Assembly (NCBI RefSeq): GCF_028553765.1
Contig: NZ_CP067134.1
Coordinates: 529,501 to 593,500 of the forward strand
DNA: 64,000 nt
Origin: Paracoccus stylophorae
GTDB lineage: Bacteria > Pseudomonadota > Alphaproteobacteria > Rhodobacterales > Rhodobacteraceae
Reading direction: 5' to 3'
The notes under the pieces are model-generated. The model was not told the DNA's origin, did not search any database, and saw only the letters and a program-made list of their open reading frames with translations. The translations under genes were made by a program, and so were the position numbers. Positions 36,562 through 45,448 of the stretch are shown in pieces; within the stretch, counting starts at the first letter, position 1; each line of letters opens with the position of its first letter.

Positions 36562-36654
36562 TCAGAACAGGACGGGCTCGTCCTCGGCCGGTGCGTACAT
36601 GTTGATTTCCATGCCGCAGGCGATTTCCTTGAGGGTCGGTTTCGTCCATGCCAT
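36562..36654 (-). CDS. pqqA: PQQ precursor peptide PqqA
   Basis: This is a 30-residue ribosomal precursor, MAWTKPTLKEIACGMEINMY followed by APAEDEPVLF. The ExxxY motif gives Glu16 and Tyr20, the residues joined to make PQQ. AGGAGG lies 6 nt before the ATG. It is the first gene of pqqABCDE-SoxYZ and is divergent from the relay metallohydrolase gene. It is below the usual size cut-off for automatic gene calling. Confidence 0.97.
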   Translation of the reverse strand: MAWTKPTLKEIACGMEINMYAPAEDEPVLF

Positions 36655-36800
36655 GCTGTTTCCTCCTCGGGCAACATATCGGGACCGCGGAATTCGCGGC
36701 TGGATTTCATGGTAGATGACGGGCAGGATGAATCAACTCGACAAAGGTCGCAGTCACGCGATTTTGCGTTCCAAAGGCAGCAAATCGGGACAATTCGACC

Positions 36801-37859
36801 ATGTTTCACCTGATCCTGACCGCCTGCCTTGCCGGATCGGCCGGAACATGCGCCCCCGTCCTGCTGCCCGCGGGCTATGCGGCGGATCTCGCCGGATGTG
36901 AATCCGGGGCCGGGCAGATCGCGTCCGGATGGCTGTCGCGGCATGACGATCTGGCGGGCCGCGGCACGGATTGCGTGGCCACGGACGATCTGCCGGCGCT
37001 GGAGTTGCACAAGATCGCGCCGGGCCTGTTCGTCTTTCAGGGCGATCCCGTGCAGCTTGAGGACAGCGGCGACGGGCGGATCGCGAATCTAGGCGTGGTG
37101 ATCGGCGGGGCGTCCGTCGCCGTGATCGACAGCGGGGTGTCGCGCGCGCAGGGGCAGGAACTTTACGCGGCCATCCGGCGGCTGACCGACAAGCCCGTCA
37201 GCCATGTCATCCTGACCCATGCCCATCCCGACCACGTGCTCGGCACCGCCGTCTTCCAAGAGGCGGGCGCGACGGTCATCGGCCATCGCGCCCTGCCGCT
37301 GGCGCTGGAGTTGCGGGCGGGCAGTTATCTGGACAGCATGGACGCGCTGTTTCCGCCCGAACAGATGCTGGGCACCGGGATCGTCCTGCCCGACGCCACG
37401 GTGGACGATGTGCTGGAGATCGATCTGGGCGCGCGCCGGCTGACGCTGACCGCAGCGCCCACCGCCCATACCGACAGCGACCTGACGGTGTTCGACCATG
37501 CCAGCGCGACCCTGTTTTCGGGCGATCTGATCTTTCGCCTGCTGACGCCGATCCTGGACGGGTCGCTGTCGGGCTGGCTGCAATGGCTGGACACGCCCCC
37601 CGATCCCGCGCCGCGCCGGATCGTGCCCGGCCACGGACCGGTCGCGGCGACCTGGGCCGAGGCGGTGGGACCGCAGACGCGGTTCCTGAGGGCGCTTGAA
37701 CACGCGACGCGGGCCCGCATCCTTGCCGGGCAGCCGATGTCGCAGGCGGTGCCGGAGATCGTCCATGCGATGCAGGACATGGCGGCGGGATGGAATGCGT
37801 TCGACGCATCGGTGGCGCGGGACGCCACCGCCGCCTACAAGGAACTTGAATGGCAATAG
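36801..37859 (+). CDS. Quinoprotein relay system zinc metallohydrolase (RelMZ2-type)
   Basis: This 352-residue MBL-fold protein has the zinc motif LTHAHPDHVLG, FSGDLIF with the bridging Asp, and VPGHGPV. The N-terminus MFHLILTACLAGSAGTC has a hydrophobic start and conserved cysteines. Such hydrolases accompany the SoxYZ-like carrier and PQQ-dependent dehydrogenases. It faces pqqA across a 146-bp divergent promoter region. Only 60 nt separate it from aglE, so it could be co-transcribed with the agl operon. Confidence 0.85.
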   Translation: MFHLILTACLAGSAGTCAPVLLPAGYAADLAGCESGAGQIASGWLSRHDDLAGRGTDCVATDDLPALELHKIAPGLFVFQGDPVQLEDSGDGRIANLGVVIGGASVAVIDSGVSRAQGQELYAAIRRLTDKPVSHVILTHAHPDHVLGTAVFQEAGATVIGHRALPLALELRAGSYLDSMDALFPPEQMLGTGIVLPDATVDDVLEIDLGARRLTLTAAPTAHTDSDLTVFDHASATLFSGDLIFRLLTPILDGSLSGWLQWLDTPPDPAPRRIVPGHGPVAATWAEAVGPQTRFLRALEHATRARILAGQPMSQAVPEIVHAMQDMAAGWNAFDASVARDATAAYKELEWQ

Positions 37860-37862
37860 CCG

Positions 37863-37876
37863 GCGTCGGCCGACGC
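37863..37876. promoter_or_regulatory. 14-bp perfect palindrome upstream of aglE
   Basis: GCGTCGGCCGACGC is perfectly self-complementary and ends 43 nt before the aglE start. LacI-family regulators such as AglR bind palindromes of this size in other agl loci, but no aglR gene is in this window. It may be an operator or an mRNA stem. This is inference from position and symmetry. Confidence 0.4.
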
Positions 37877-37919
37877 GAACGACAACGGCAACGACAGGGC
37901 AACAAAAGGGGAGGAAGAC

Positions 37920-39275
37920 GTGAAGACAGCATTTCTGACCACAGCGGCCATCGCCGCGCTGACCGCCGGCATCGCGCAGGCGCAGATGGTGATCGAGCCG
38001 GGCAGCGACGACCGCATCAACTGGCAAAGCCTTGAGGATTTCAGGGCGGCTCATGGCGATCTGGACGGCCAGTCCTTCACCATTTTGGGCCCGTGGCTTG
38101 GGCCCGATCAGGAACTGTTCACCTCGATCCTGCCCTATTTCGAGGATCTGACCGGGGCCACGGCCAAGTATTCCGGGTCCGACAGTTTCGAACAGCAGAT
38201 CGTCATCGACAGCGAGGCCGGCTCGCCCCCGGACATGGCGGTGTTTCCGCAGCCGGGGCTGGCCGCCGATCTGGCCCGCAAGGGGCATCTGGTCGAACTG
38301 GGCGATGAGACCGGCCAGTGGATCAGGGACAACTATGCCGCCGGGGAAAGCTGGGCGGCGCTGGCCACCTATGCCGGTCCCGACGGCGCGCAGCATGTCT
38401 ATGCCTTTCCCTACAAGGCCGACGTGAAATCGCTTGTCTGGTATGTGCCGGAAAATTTCGAGGACGCGGGCTATGAGCCGCCCGAAACCTATGAGGATCT
38501 GAAGGCGCTGACCGAACGGATCGCGGCGGATGGCGAAACGCCGTGGTGCATCGGGCTGGGATCGGGCGGCGCGACCGGCTGGCCCGCGACCGATTGGGTC
38601 GAGGATCTGATGCTGCGGCTGAACACGCCTGCGGATTACGACGCCTGGACCACGAACGAGCTGAAGTTCAACGACCCCAAGGTGGTCGCCGCGATCGAGG
38701 AATTCGGCTGGTTCGCCAGAAACGACGACTTCGTGTCGGGCGGCAGCGCGGCGGTCGCCTCGACCGATTTCCGCGACAGCCCGAACGGATTGTTCGACAG
38801 CCCGCCATCCTGCTACATGCATCGCCAGGCCAGCTTCATCCCCTCATTCTTCCCCGAGGGGACCGAGATCGGGCTGGACGCGGATTTCTTCTATTTCCCC
38901 GCCCCGGCGGATGGCAGCGCGGGCCAGCCGGTGCTGGGCGGCGGCACGCTGTTTTCGGTGCTGTCGGACAATCCGGCGGCGCTGGCCTTTGTGGACTTCC
39001 TGAAGACGCCCGCCGCGCACGAGCTTTGGATGGCGCAGTCGGGGTTCCTGACCCCGCATACCGGCGTCAACACCGAAGCCTATGCCGACGAGACCCTGAC
39101 GAAGATGGGCCAGATCCTGCTGGACGCGACGACGTTCCGCTTTGACGGGTCGGACCTGATGCCCGGCGCCATCGGCGCGGGCGCGTTCTGGACCGGCATG
39201 GTCGATTTCGTCGGCGGCAAATCCGCGCAGCAGGTGGCCGACCAGATCCAGCAGACCTGGGACACGATCAAGTAG
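37920..39275 (+). CDS. aglE: Alpha-glucoside ABC transporter, substrate-binding protein
   Basis: This 451-residue periplasmic binding protein has a signal peptide (MKTAFLTTAAIAALTAGIAQA). The family 1 solute-binding fold includes FTILGPWLGPDQELF, SGSDSFEQQIVI, a Trp-rich sugar site (GSGGATGWPATDWVED) and LGGGTLFSVLSDNP. It captures alpha-glucosides for AglFGK. The start is GTG, with GGGAGG immediately upstream. A strong intercistronic hairpin follows, consistent with higher expression of the binding protein than of the permeases. Confidence 0.93.
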   Translation: MKTAFLTTAAIAALTAGIAQAQMVIEPGSDDRINWQSLEDFRAAHGDLDGQSFTILGPWLGPDQELFTSILPYFEDLTGATAKYSGSDSFEQQIVIDSEAGSPPDMAVFPQPGLAADLARKGHLVELGDETGQWIRDNYAAGESWAALATYAGPDGAQHVYAFPYKADVKSLVWYVPENFEDAGYEPPETYEDLKALTERIAADGETPWCIGLGSGGATGWPATDWVEDLMLRLNTPADYDAWTTNELKFNDPKVVAAIEEFGWFARNDDFVSGGSAAVASTDFRDSPNGLFDSPPSCYMHRQASFIPSFFPEGTEIGLDADFFYFPAPADGSAGQPVLGGGTLFSVLSDNPAALAFVDFLKTPAAHELWMAQSGFLTPHTGVNTEAYADETLTKMGQILLDATTFRFDGSDLMPGAIGAGAFWTGMVDFVGGKSAQQVADQIQQTWDTIK

Positions 39276-39299
39276 CGTCCCCGTTTGCATCAGACCGCA

Positions 39300-39326
39300 G
39301 CGGCGCGGCCGCCCGCGCCGCGCCGC
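39300..39326 (+). other. Intercistronic stem-loop between aglE and aglF
   Basis: GCGGCGCGGC (39300-39309) pairs perfectly with GCCGCGCCGC (39317-39326) over a 7-nt loop. It lies 24 nt after the aglE stop. Stem-loops here typically protect the upstream binding-protein mRNA and attenuate the permease genes. Confidence 0.6.
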
Positions 39327-39347
39327 CGAAAAACCGGGAGGCAAGGG

Positions 39348-40343
39348 ATGGAACTGTTCTGGCTGGCGACCGGCACGATCGCGTTCGGCGTCTTTGCCTG
39401 CGTGGCGTGGTTCTGGGGATCGAACATCGTGCTGGACACGATCCTGCCGCCGCGCGGGCCGCATGCCGGCGACAATATCCGCAGGGCGAACCAGATCCGG
39501 CCGTGGCTGTTTCTGGGTCCGGCGCTGCTGTTTCTGGGTCTGTATCTGGTCTATCCGGTGATCGACAGCTTCTGGCGGTCGCTGCACGATGCGGATGGCA
39601 GCCGGTTCGTCGGCGGGGCGAACTATGCCTGGCTTCTGGGCGACGGCAAGTTTCGCGAATCGATGCGCAACAACATGCTGTGGTTGCTGGTGGTGCCGGC
39701 GCTGTCCACGCTGTTCGGGCTGATCGCCGCGCAGCTGACCGACCGCATCAAATGGGGCAATATCGGCAAGTCGCTGATCTTCATGCCGATGGCGATTTCC
39801 TTTGTCGGGGCGGGGGTGATCTGGAAATTCATCTATGAATACCGCGCCGCGGGCGAAAGCCAGATCGGCCTGCTGAACTGGATCGTGACGAAGCTGGGCG
39901 GCGCGCCGCAGATCTGGCTGACGCTGATCCCGTGGAACAATTTCTTCCTGATGATCGTGCTGGTCTGGATCCAGACCGGGTTCGCCATGGTGATCCTGTC
40001 CGCCGCCCTGCGCGGCATCCCCGAGGAAACCATCGAAGCGGCCATTCTGGACGGTGCCTCGCCCCTGCAGGTCTTCATGAAGATCAAGGTGCCGCAGATC
40101 ATGGGCACCATCGCCGTCGTGTGGACCACCATCACCATCGTCGTGCTGAAGGTGTTCGACATCGTGTTCGTGATGACCAACGGCCAGTGGGGCACGCAGG
40201 TTCTGGCGAACCTGATGTATGACTGGATGTTCCGCGGCAGCCCCGATTACGGCCGCGGCTCGGCCATCGCCATCGTGCTGATGATCCTGGTCACGCCGAT
40301 CATGGTCTGGAACATCGTCAACGCCCGCCGCGAGGTCCGCTGA
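39348..40343 (+). CDS. aglF: Alpha-glucoside ABC transporter, permease AglF
   Basis: This 331-residue MalF-like inner-membrane permease has several transmembrane segments. The ABC-contact EAA loop is EETIEAAILDGASPLQVFMKIKVP. I placed the start at the ATG 39348 (MELFWLATG), which has GGGAGG 7 nt upstream. The intercistronic hairpin lies upstream of it. Its stop shares a base with the aglG start (TGATG). Confidence 0.92.
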   Translation: MELFWLATGTIAFGVFACVAWFWGSNIVLDTILPPRGPHAGDNIRRANQIRPWLFLGPALLFLGLYLVYPVIDSFWRSLHDADGSRFVGGANYAWLLGDGKFRESMRNNMLWLLVVPALSTLFGLIAAQLTDRIKWGNIGKSLIFMPMAISFVGAGVIWKFIYEYRAAGESQIGLLNWIVTKLGGAPQIWLTLIPWNNFFLMIVLVWIQTGFAMVILSAALRGIPEETIEAAILDGASPLQVFMKIKVPQIMGTIAVVWTTITIVVLKVFDIVFVMTNGQWGTQVLANLMYDWMFRGSPDYGRGSAIAIVLMILVTPIMVWNIVNARREVR

Positions 40344-41476
40344 TGGAGGGCATGGCCGGCCGGAAATCGTCGCTGTCATGGGCGGTGAATATCGCCGCCT
40401 TTCTGCTGGTCCTGCTGTGGACGGTGCCGACACTGGGTCTGTTCGTGTCCTCGTTCCGCGACCGCGACCAGATCGCCTCCAGCGGCTGGTGGCAGTCCTT
40501 TTCGGGGACCGAGCAGACCGGCTTCGTGCGCACCGGCACCGACGAGGACGCCACCCTGACGGACGGTCTTTACGTCATCGAGGGCAGCGTGCTGGAAGAC
40601 GGGCAGACATTGATCGCCTGGGGCACGGGTGCGCGCCAGCCGGGCCAGTTCCAGCCCGGCCAGACCACGCAGATCGAGGATGGCTGGGATCTGACCGTCA
40701 ACGCGGACGGCACCTATCGCCTGACATCGCCCACTCCGTTCGACATGCGGCGCGGCGAACGCATCTTTACCACCACGACGGTGCCGCCGAACTTCACCAC
40801 CGCGAATTATCGCCGCGTGCTGACCGCCGAGGGGTTGGGCCGGGCCTTCATGAACACGCTGACGGTGACGATCCCGGCCACGGTGATCCCGATCCTGATC
40901 GCGGCCTTCGCGGCCTATGCCTTGGCCTGGATGGAATTTCCGGGCCGCGCGATCCTGACCGCCGCGGTCGTGGGCCTGCTGGTCGTGCCGTTGCAGGTGT
41001 CGCTGATCCCGCTGTTGCGGCTGCACAACGATCTGGGCATCGGCAAGGGCTATCTGGGCATCTGGCTGGCGCATACCGGGTTCGGCCTGCCGCTTGCGGT
41101 CTATCTGCTGCGCAACTACATGGTCGGCCTGCCGCGCGAGGTCATCGAAAGCGCGCGCGTGGATGGTGCGACCGAGTTCCAGATATTCACCCGCATCATC
41201 CTGCCGCTGTCCTTTCCGGCGCTGGCCAGTTTCGCGATCTTCCAGTTCCTGTGGGTCTGGAACGATCTGCTGGTGGCGACGGTGTTTCTGGGCAACACGC
41301 GCGAACAGCTGGTGATGACGGGCGTGCTGCGCGAACTGATGGGCTCGAAAGGCGGCGAGTGGGAAATTCTGGCGACATCGGCCTTCATCTCGATCGCGGT
41401 GCCGCTGATCGTGTTCTTTGCAATGCAGAAATATCTGGTCCGCGGCTTGCTGGCCGGATCCGTGAAAGGTGGTTGA
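40343..41476 (+). CDS. aglG: Alpha-glucoside ABC transporter, permease AglG
   Basis: This 377-residue MalG-like permease has a first transmembrane segment AFLLVLLWTVPTLGLFVSSF. A periplasmic insertion of about 95 residues (roughly 45-140), rich in Thr/Gly/Asp, is characteristic of AglG and absent from MalG. The EAA loop is PREVIESARVDGATEFQIFTRI. It is coupled to aglF by a one-base overlap. Confidence 0.92.
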   Translation: MEGMAGRKSSLSWAVNIAAFLLVLLWTVPTLGLFVSSFRDRDQIASSGWWQSFSGTEQTGFVRTGTDEDATLTDGLYVIEGSVLEDGQTLIAWGTGARQPGQFQPGQTTQIEDGWDLTVNADGTYRLTSPTPFDMRRGERIFTTTTVPPNFTTANYRRVLTAEGLGRAFMNTLTVTIPATVIPILIAAFAAYALAWMEFPGRAILTAAVVGLLVVPLQVSLIPLLRLHNDLGIGKGYLGIWLAHTGFGLPLAVYLLRNYMVGLPREVIESARVDGATEFQIFTRIILPLSFPALASFAIFQFLWVWNDLLVATVFLGNTREQLVMTGVLRELMGSKGGEWEILATSAFISIAVPLIVFFAMQKYLVRGLLAGSVKGG

Positions 41477-41477
41477 T

Positions 41478-43013
41478 TTGAGTCAGAAGACGGCAGACTG
41501 GTGGAAGGGGGGAATTATCTATCAGGTGTATCCGCGCAGCTTTCAGGACACGACCGGCAGGGGCATCGGCGATCTTGCCGGCATCGCGCAGCGTCTGCCC
41601 TATGTCGCCTCACTGGGCGTCGATGCGGTCTGGATCTCGCCCTTCTTCACCTCGCCGATGAAGGATTTCGGCTATGATGTCAGCGATTATCGCGGCATCG
41701 ACCCGATCTTCGGCACGATGGAGGATTTCGACTGGCTGGTCGAACACGCGCACGATCTGGGGCTGAAGGTGATGATCGACCTGGTGATGTCGCACACATC
41801 GGACCAGCATCCGTGGTTCGCCGAAAGCCGGTCCAGCCGCGACAACGCCAGGGCCGACTGGTATGTCTGGGCCGATCCCAAGCCCGACGGCACGCCGCCC
41901 ACCAACTGGCTGTCGATCTTCGGCGGCAGCGCGTGGCAGTGGGATGCACGGCGCGAACAGTATTACCTGCATAATTTCCTGGTCTCGCAGCCGGACCTGA
42001 ACTTTCACAACGAGGACGTTCAGCAGGAATTGATGGAGGTTGCCGAATTCTGGCTGGACAAGGGCGTGGACGGGTTCCGTCTGGACACGGTCAATTTCTA
42101 TTTCCACGACCGCCAGCTGCGCGACAACCCGCCGCTGCCGCCCGCTCAGCGCAAGGCCGACATCGCCCCGGCGGTCAATCCCTACAACCATCAAAGCCAC
42201 CGCTATGACAAGTCGCAGCCCGAGAACCTCGCGTTCCTGGAACGGCTGGCGGGCCTGCTGCGCCGTTACGACGCCGCCGTCATCGGCGAGATCGGCGACA
42301 GCGAACGTGCGCTGGAACTGCTTGAGGAATATACCGGCGTCGCGGGACGGATGCAGATGTCGTATGTCTTCGACTTCCTGTCGGGCCAGGATCTGCCGGC
42401 CGAACGCATCGTGCAGGTGTTCGACCAGCTGCACGCGGTGGCCCCCAACAGCTGGCCGTGCTGGGCGCTGTCGAATCACGACGTGGCGCGCCATGTGACG
42501 CGCTGGAACCTGACCGATCAGGCGGCCAAGGCCTATGCGACGGTGATGATGTGCCTGCGCGGCTCGGTCTGTCTGTATCAGGGCGAAGAGCTGGGCCTGC
42601 CCGAGGCCGAACTGGAATACGAGGATCTGCGCGACCCCTATGGCATCGAATTCTGGCCCGAATACAAGGGTCGCGACGGCTGCCGCACGCCTATGGTCTG
42701 GGACATGGGCGTGAATGGCGGCTTTTCGACCAGCAAGCCGTGGCTGCCGGTGCCGCACACCCATCTGCAACGCACCGTCGTCGCGCAAGAGGCGGACGCG
42801 CAGTCGGTCCTGCATCATTACCGGTGGGCGATCGGGCTGCGGCGCAAGCACAGCGCCCTGCGTCTGGGCCGGATGACCGATATTCGTGCCGACGGGCCGG
42901 TCCTGTCGTTCACCCGCGCCGACGACTGGCAGACCCTGCAGATAAAGGCCAATCTGTCGGACCGGGAAAGCGGCGGTCTGGCGCCGTGGCAGGTCCAGAT
43001 CATCGAGGGGTGA
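41478..43013 (+). CDS. aglA: Alpha-glucosidase (GH13)
   Basis: This 511-residue cytoplasmic GH13 enzyme hydrolyses imported alpha-glucosides. Conserved regions are DLVMSHTSDQHPWF, GFRLDTVNF with nucleophile Asp203, IGEIGD (acid/base Glu) and LSNHDVARH. The start is uncertain. A TTG at 41478 has AAAGGTGG at 5-nt spacing, while a GTG at 41469 overlaps aglG by 8 nt without a good ribosome site. It lies inside the transport operon, as in other aglEFGAK clusters. Confidence 0.93.
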   Translation: MSQKTADWWKGGIIYQVYPRSFQDTTGRGIGDLAGIAQRLPYVASLGVDAVWISPFFTSPMKDFGYDVSDYRGIDPIFGTMEDFDWLVEHAHDLGLKVMIDLVMSHTSDQHPWFAESRSSRDNARADWYVWADPKPDGTPPTNWLSIFGGSAWQWDARREQYYLHNFLVSQPDLNFHNEDVQQELMEVAEFWLDKGVDGFRLDTVNFYFHDRQLRDNPPLPPAQRKADIAPAVNPYNHQSHRYDKSQPENLAFLERLAGLLRRYDAAVIGEIGDSERALELLEEYTGVAGRMQMSYVFDFLSGQDLPAERIVQVFDQLHAVAPNSWPCWALSNHDVARHVTRWNLTDQAAKAYATVMMCLRGSVCLYQGEELGLPEAELEYEDLRDPYGIEFWPEYKGRDGCRTPMVWDMGVNGGFSTSKPWLPVPHTHLQRTVVAQEADAQSVLHHYRWAIGLRRKHSALRLGRMTDIRADGPVLSFTRADDWQTLQIKANLSDRESGGLAPWQVQIIEG

Positions 43014-43037
43014 CCCCCCAGGGGAAAGGCAGGGCCG

Positions 43038-44276
<1,239 letters not shown>

Positions 44277-44333
44277 GGCCAAGCCGACGGATGGCCGCGA
44301 CGAAAGTGGCAGGTCGCGGCGCGGTCTTTCTGC

Positions 44334-44339
44334 TATACT
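44334..44339 (+). promoter_or_regulatory. Possible -10 box (TATACT) of the GAF regulator gene
   Basis: TATACT lies 21 bp before the regulator ATG and is preceded by TGC. I saw no convincing -35 hexamer at 16-18 bp. An activator-dependent or extended -10 promoter is possible. Confidence 0.3.
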
Positions 44340-44359
44340 CCCTGGCCGGGGGAGGAATC

Positions 44360-45331
44360 ATGACGCAACGCAGCCACGCCGATCTGGTGGCCCGGCAATC
44401 GCAATCGAACTCGGCGACCTCGGCCCTTGCCGCATCGTGGCGGCGGTCGATGCTGAAATACGGGCTGGACCCCGGCGACAGGCGCCGGCCCGAACGGCTG
44501 ACCCTGGCCGAGCTGTCGGCGCGGCGTCAGGCGATGGAGCATTTCCTGAACGTGGCCGCCCCGCAGCTGGACCAGCTTTACACCCTCGTCGGCCTGTCGG
44601 GCTGCAACGTGCTGCTGACCGATGCCGCCGGGGTGGTTCTGGATCAGCGCGTCAGCGATGCCGACGCCGCGCAGTTCCGCGACTGGGGCCTGTGGCAGGG
44701 CATGGACTGGTCCGAGGCGGCGCAGGGCACCAACGGCATCGGCACCTGCCTGGCCGAGGAGCGGCAGGTCACCATCCACCGCGACGAACATTTCCGCACC
44801 AGCAATACCGGCATGTCCTGCATGGACGCGCCGATCTGGGGGCCGGACGGGCGGCTTCTGGCGGCGCTGGATGTCAGTTCGGCCCGCGCCGACCAGACCG
44901 AACGCTATAACCGGCTGATTGCGGCGCAGGTCGCTCAGACCGCCCGCGCGATCGAGACGGTGTTCTTCCGCGCCTCGTTTCCCGATGCGCGGATCGTGGT
45001 CGCGTCCGATGACGGCGCGGGTGCCGCGATGCTGCTGGCGGTGGACAAGGACGATCTGACCATCGGCGCCACGCGCGCCGCGCGCCGCGCCCTGGGGCTG
45101 GAACGCGAAGGCGCGATCCGGCCGCGCCCGGCGGTCGATCTTCTGGGACGCAACGACGATCTGCGCGGCTTCGACAAGGCCGAACGGGCGGCGGTCGCAC
45201 GCGCGCTGGCGCGGGCGGGTGGCAATGTCTCGGCGGCGGCGCGGGCATTGGGGATCGGCCGCGCGACCATGTATCGCCGCATGGCCCGTCTGGGGCTGGG
45301 CGAAAAGACCTCGCGACCGTCCCGGGGATGA
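44360..45331 (+). CDS. GAF-domain, Fis-type HTH transcriptional regulator (AcoR-like, no AAA+ domain)
   Basis: This 323-residue regulator has an N-terminal region and GAF sensor domain (about 60-205, including NVLLTDAAGVVLDQR and GTNGIGTCLAEERQVTIH). The C-terminal Fis/HTH_8 helix-turn-helix is GGNVSAAARALGIGRATMYRRM. These ends match AcoR-type activators, but the central sigma-54 AAA+ domain is missing (no Walker A or GAFTGA). The ATG at 44360 has GGAGGA upstream. It sits 117 nt before an aldehyde dehydrogenase gene that it probably controls. Confidence 0.88.
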   Translation: MTQRSHADLVARQSQSNSATSALAASWRRSMLKYGLDPGDRRRPERLTLAELSARRQAMEHFLNVAAPQLDQLYTLVGLSGCNVLLTDAAGVVLDQRVSDADAAQFRDWGLWQGMDWSEAAQGTNGIGTCLAEERQVTIHRDEHFRTSNTGMSCMDAPIWGPDGRLLAALDVSSARADQTERYNRLIAAQVAQTARAIETVFFRASFPDARIVVASDDGAGAAMLLAVDKDDLTIGATRAARRALGLEREGAIRPRPAVDLLGRNDDLRGFDKAERAAVARALARAGGNVSAAARALGIGRATMYRRMARLGLGEKTSRPSRG

Positions 45332-45372
45332 GACAGTCGCGCGCCGCCTGAACGCCGGGGGGCGTTGAAACC

Positions 45373-45428
45373 GATCCCCATTGCGCCAAGCTGGGGTGCA
45401 GACCCCAGGACGCACAATCCTGGGGATC
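45373..45428 (+). promoter_or_regulatory. Alternating complementary segments in the aldehyde dehydrogenase leader
   Basis: Four segments can pair in two exclusive ways: GATCCCCA (45373-45380), CTGGGG (45391-45396), CCCCAGGA (45403-45410) and TCCTGGGG(ATC) (45418-45428). Segment 1 matches segment 4 over 8 bp and segment 2 matches segment 3 over 6 bp. Alternatively segment 3 matches segment 4 over 8 bp, leaving segment 1 with segment 2. The last segment ends 9 nt before the GAGGAGG ribosome site. It may be an attenuator-like RNA or clustered operator half-sites. Confidence 0.5.
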
Positions 45429-45448
45429 ATCAGAGGAGGAGATCCGGA

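Noticed and set aside
39285..39347. TTG-initiated N-terminal extension of AglF (MHQTAAARPP...)
   Set aside because: It would include the intercistronic hairpin and has no ribosome site. The ATG at 39348 has GGGAGG and gives a normal membrane start.
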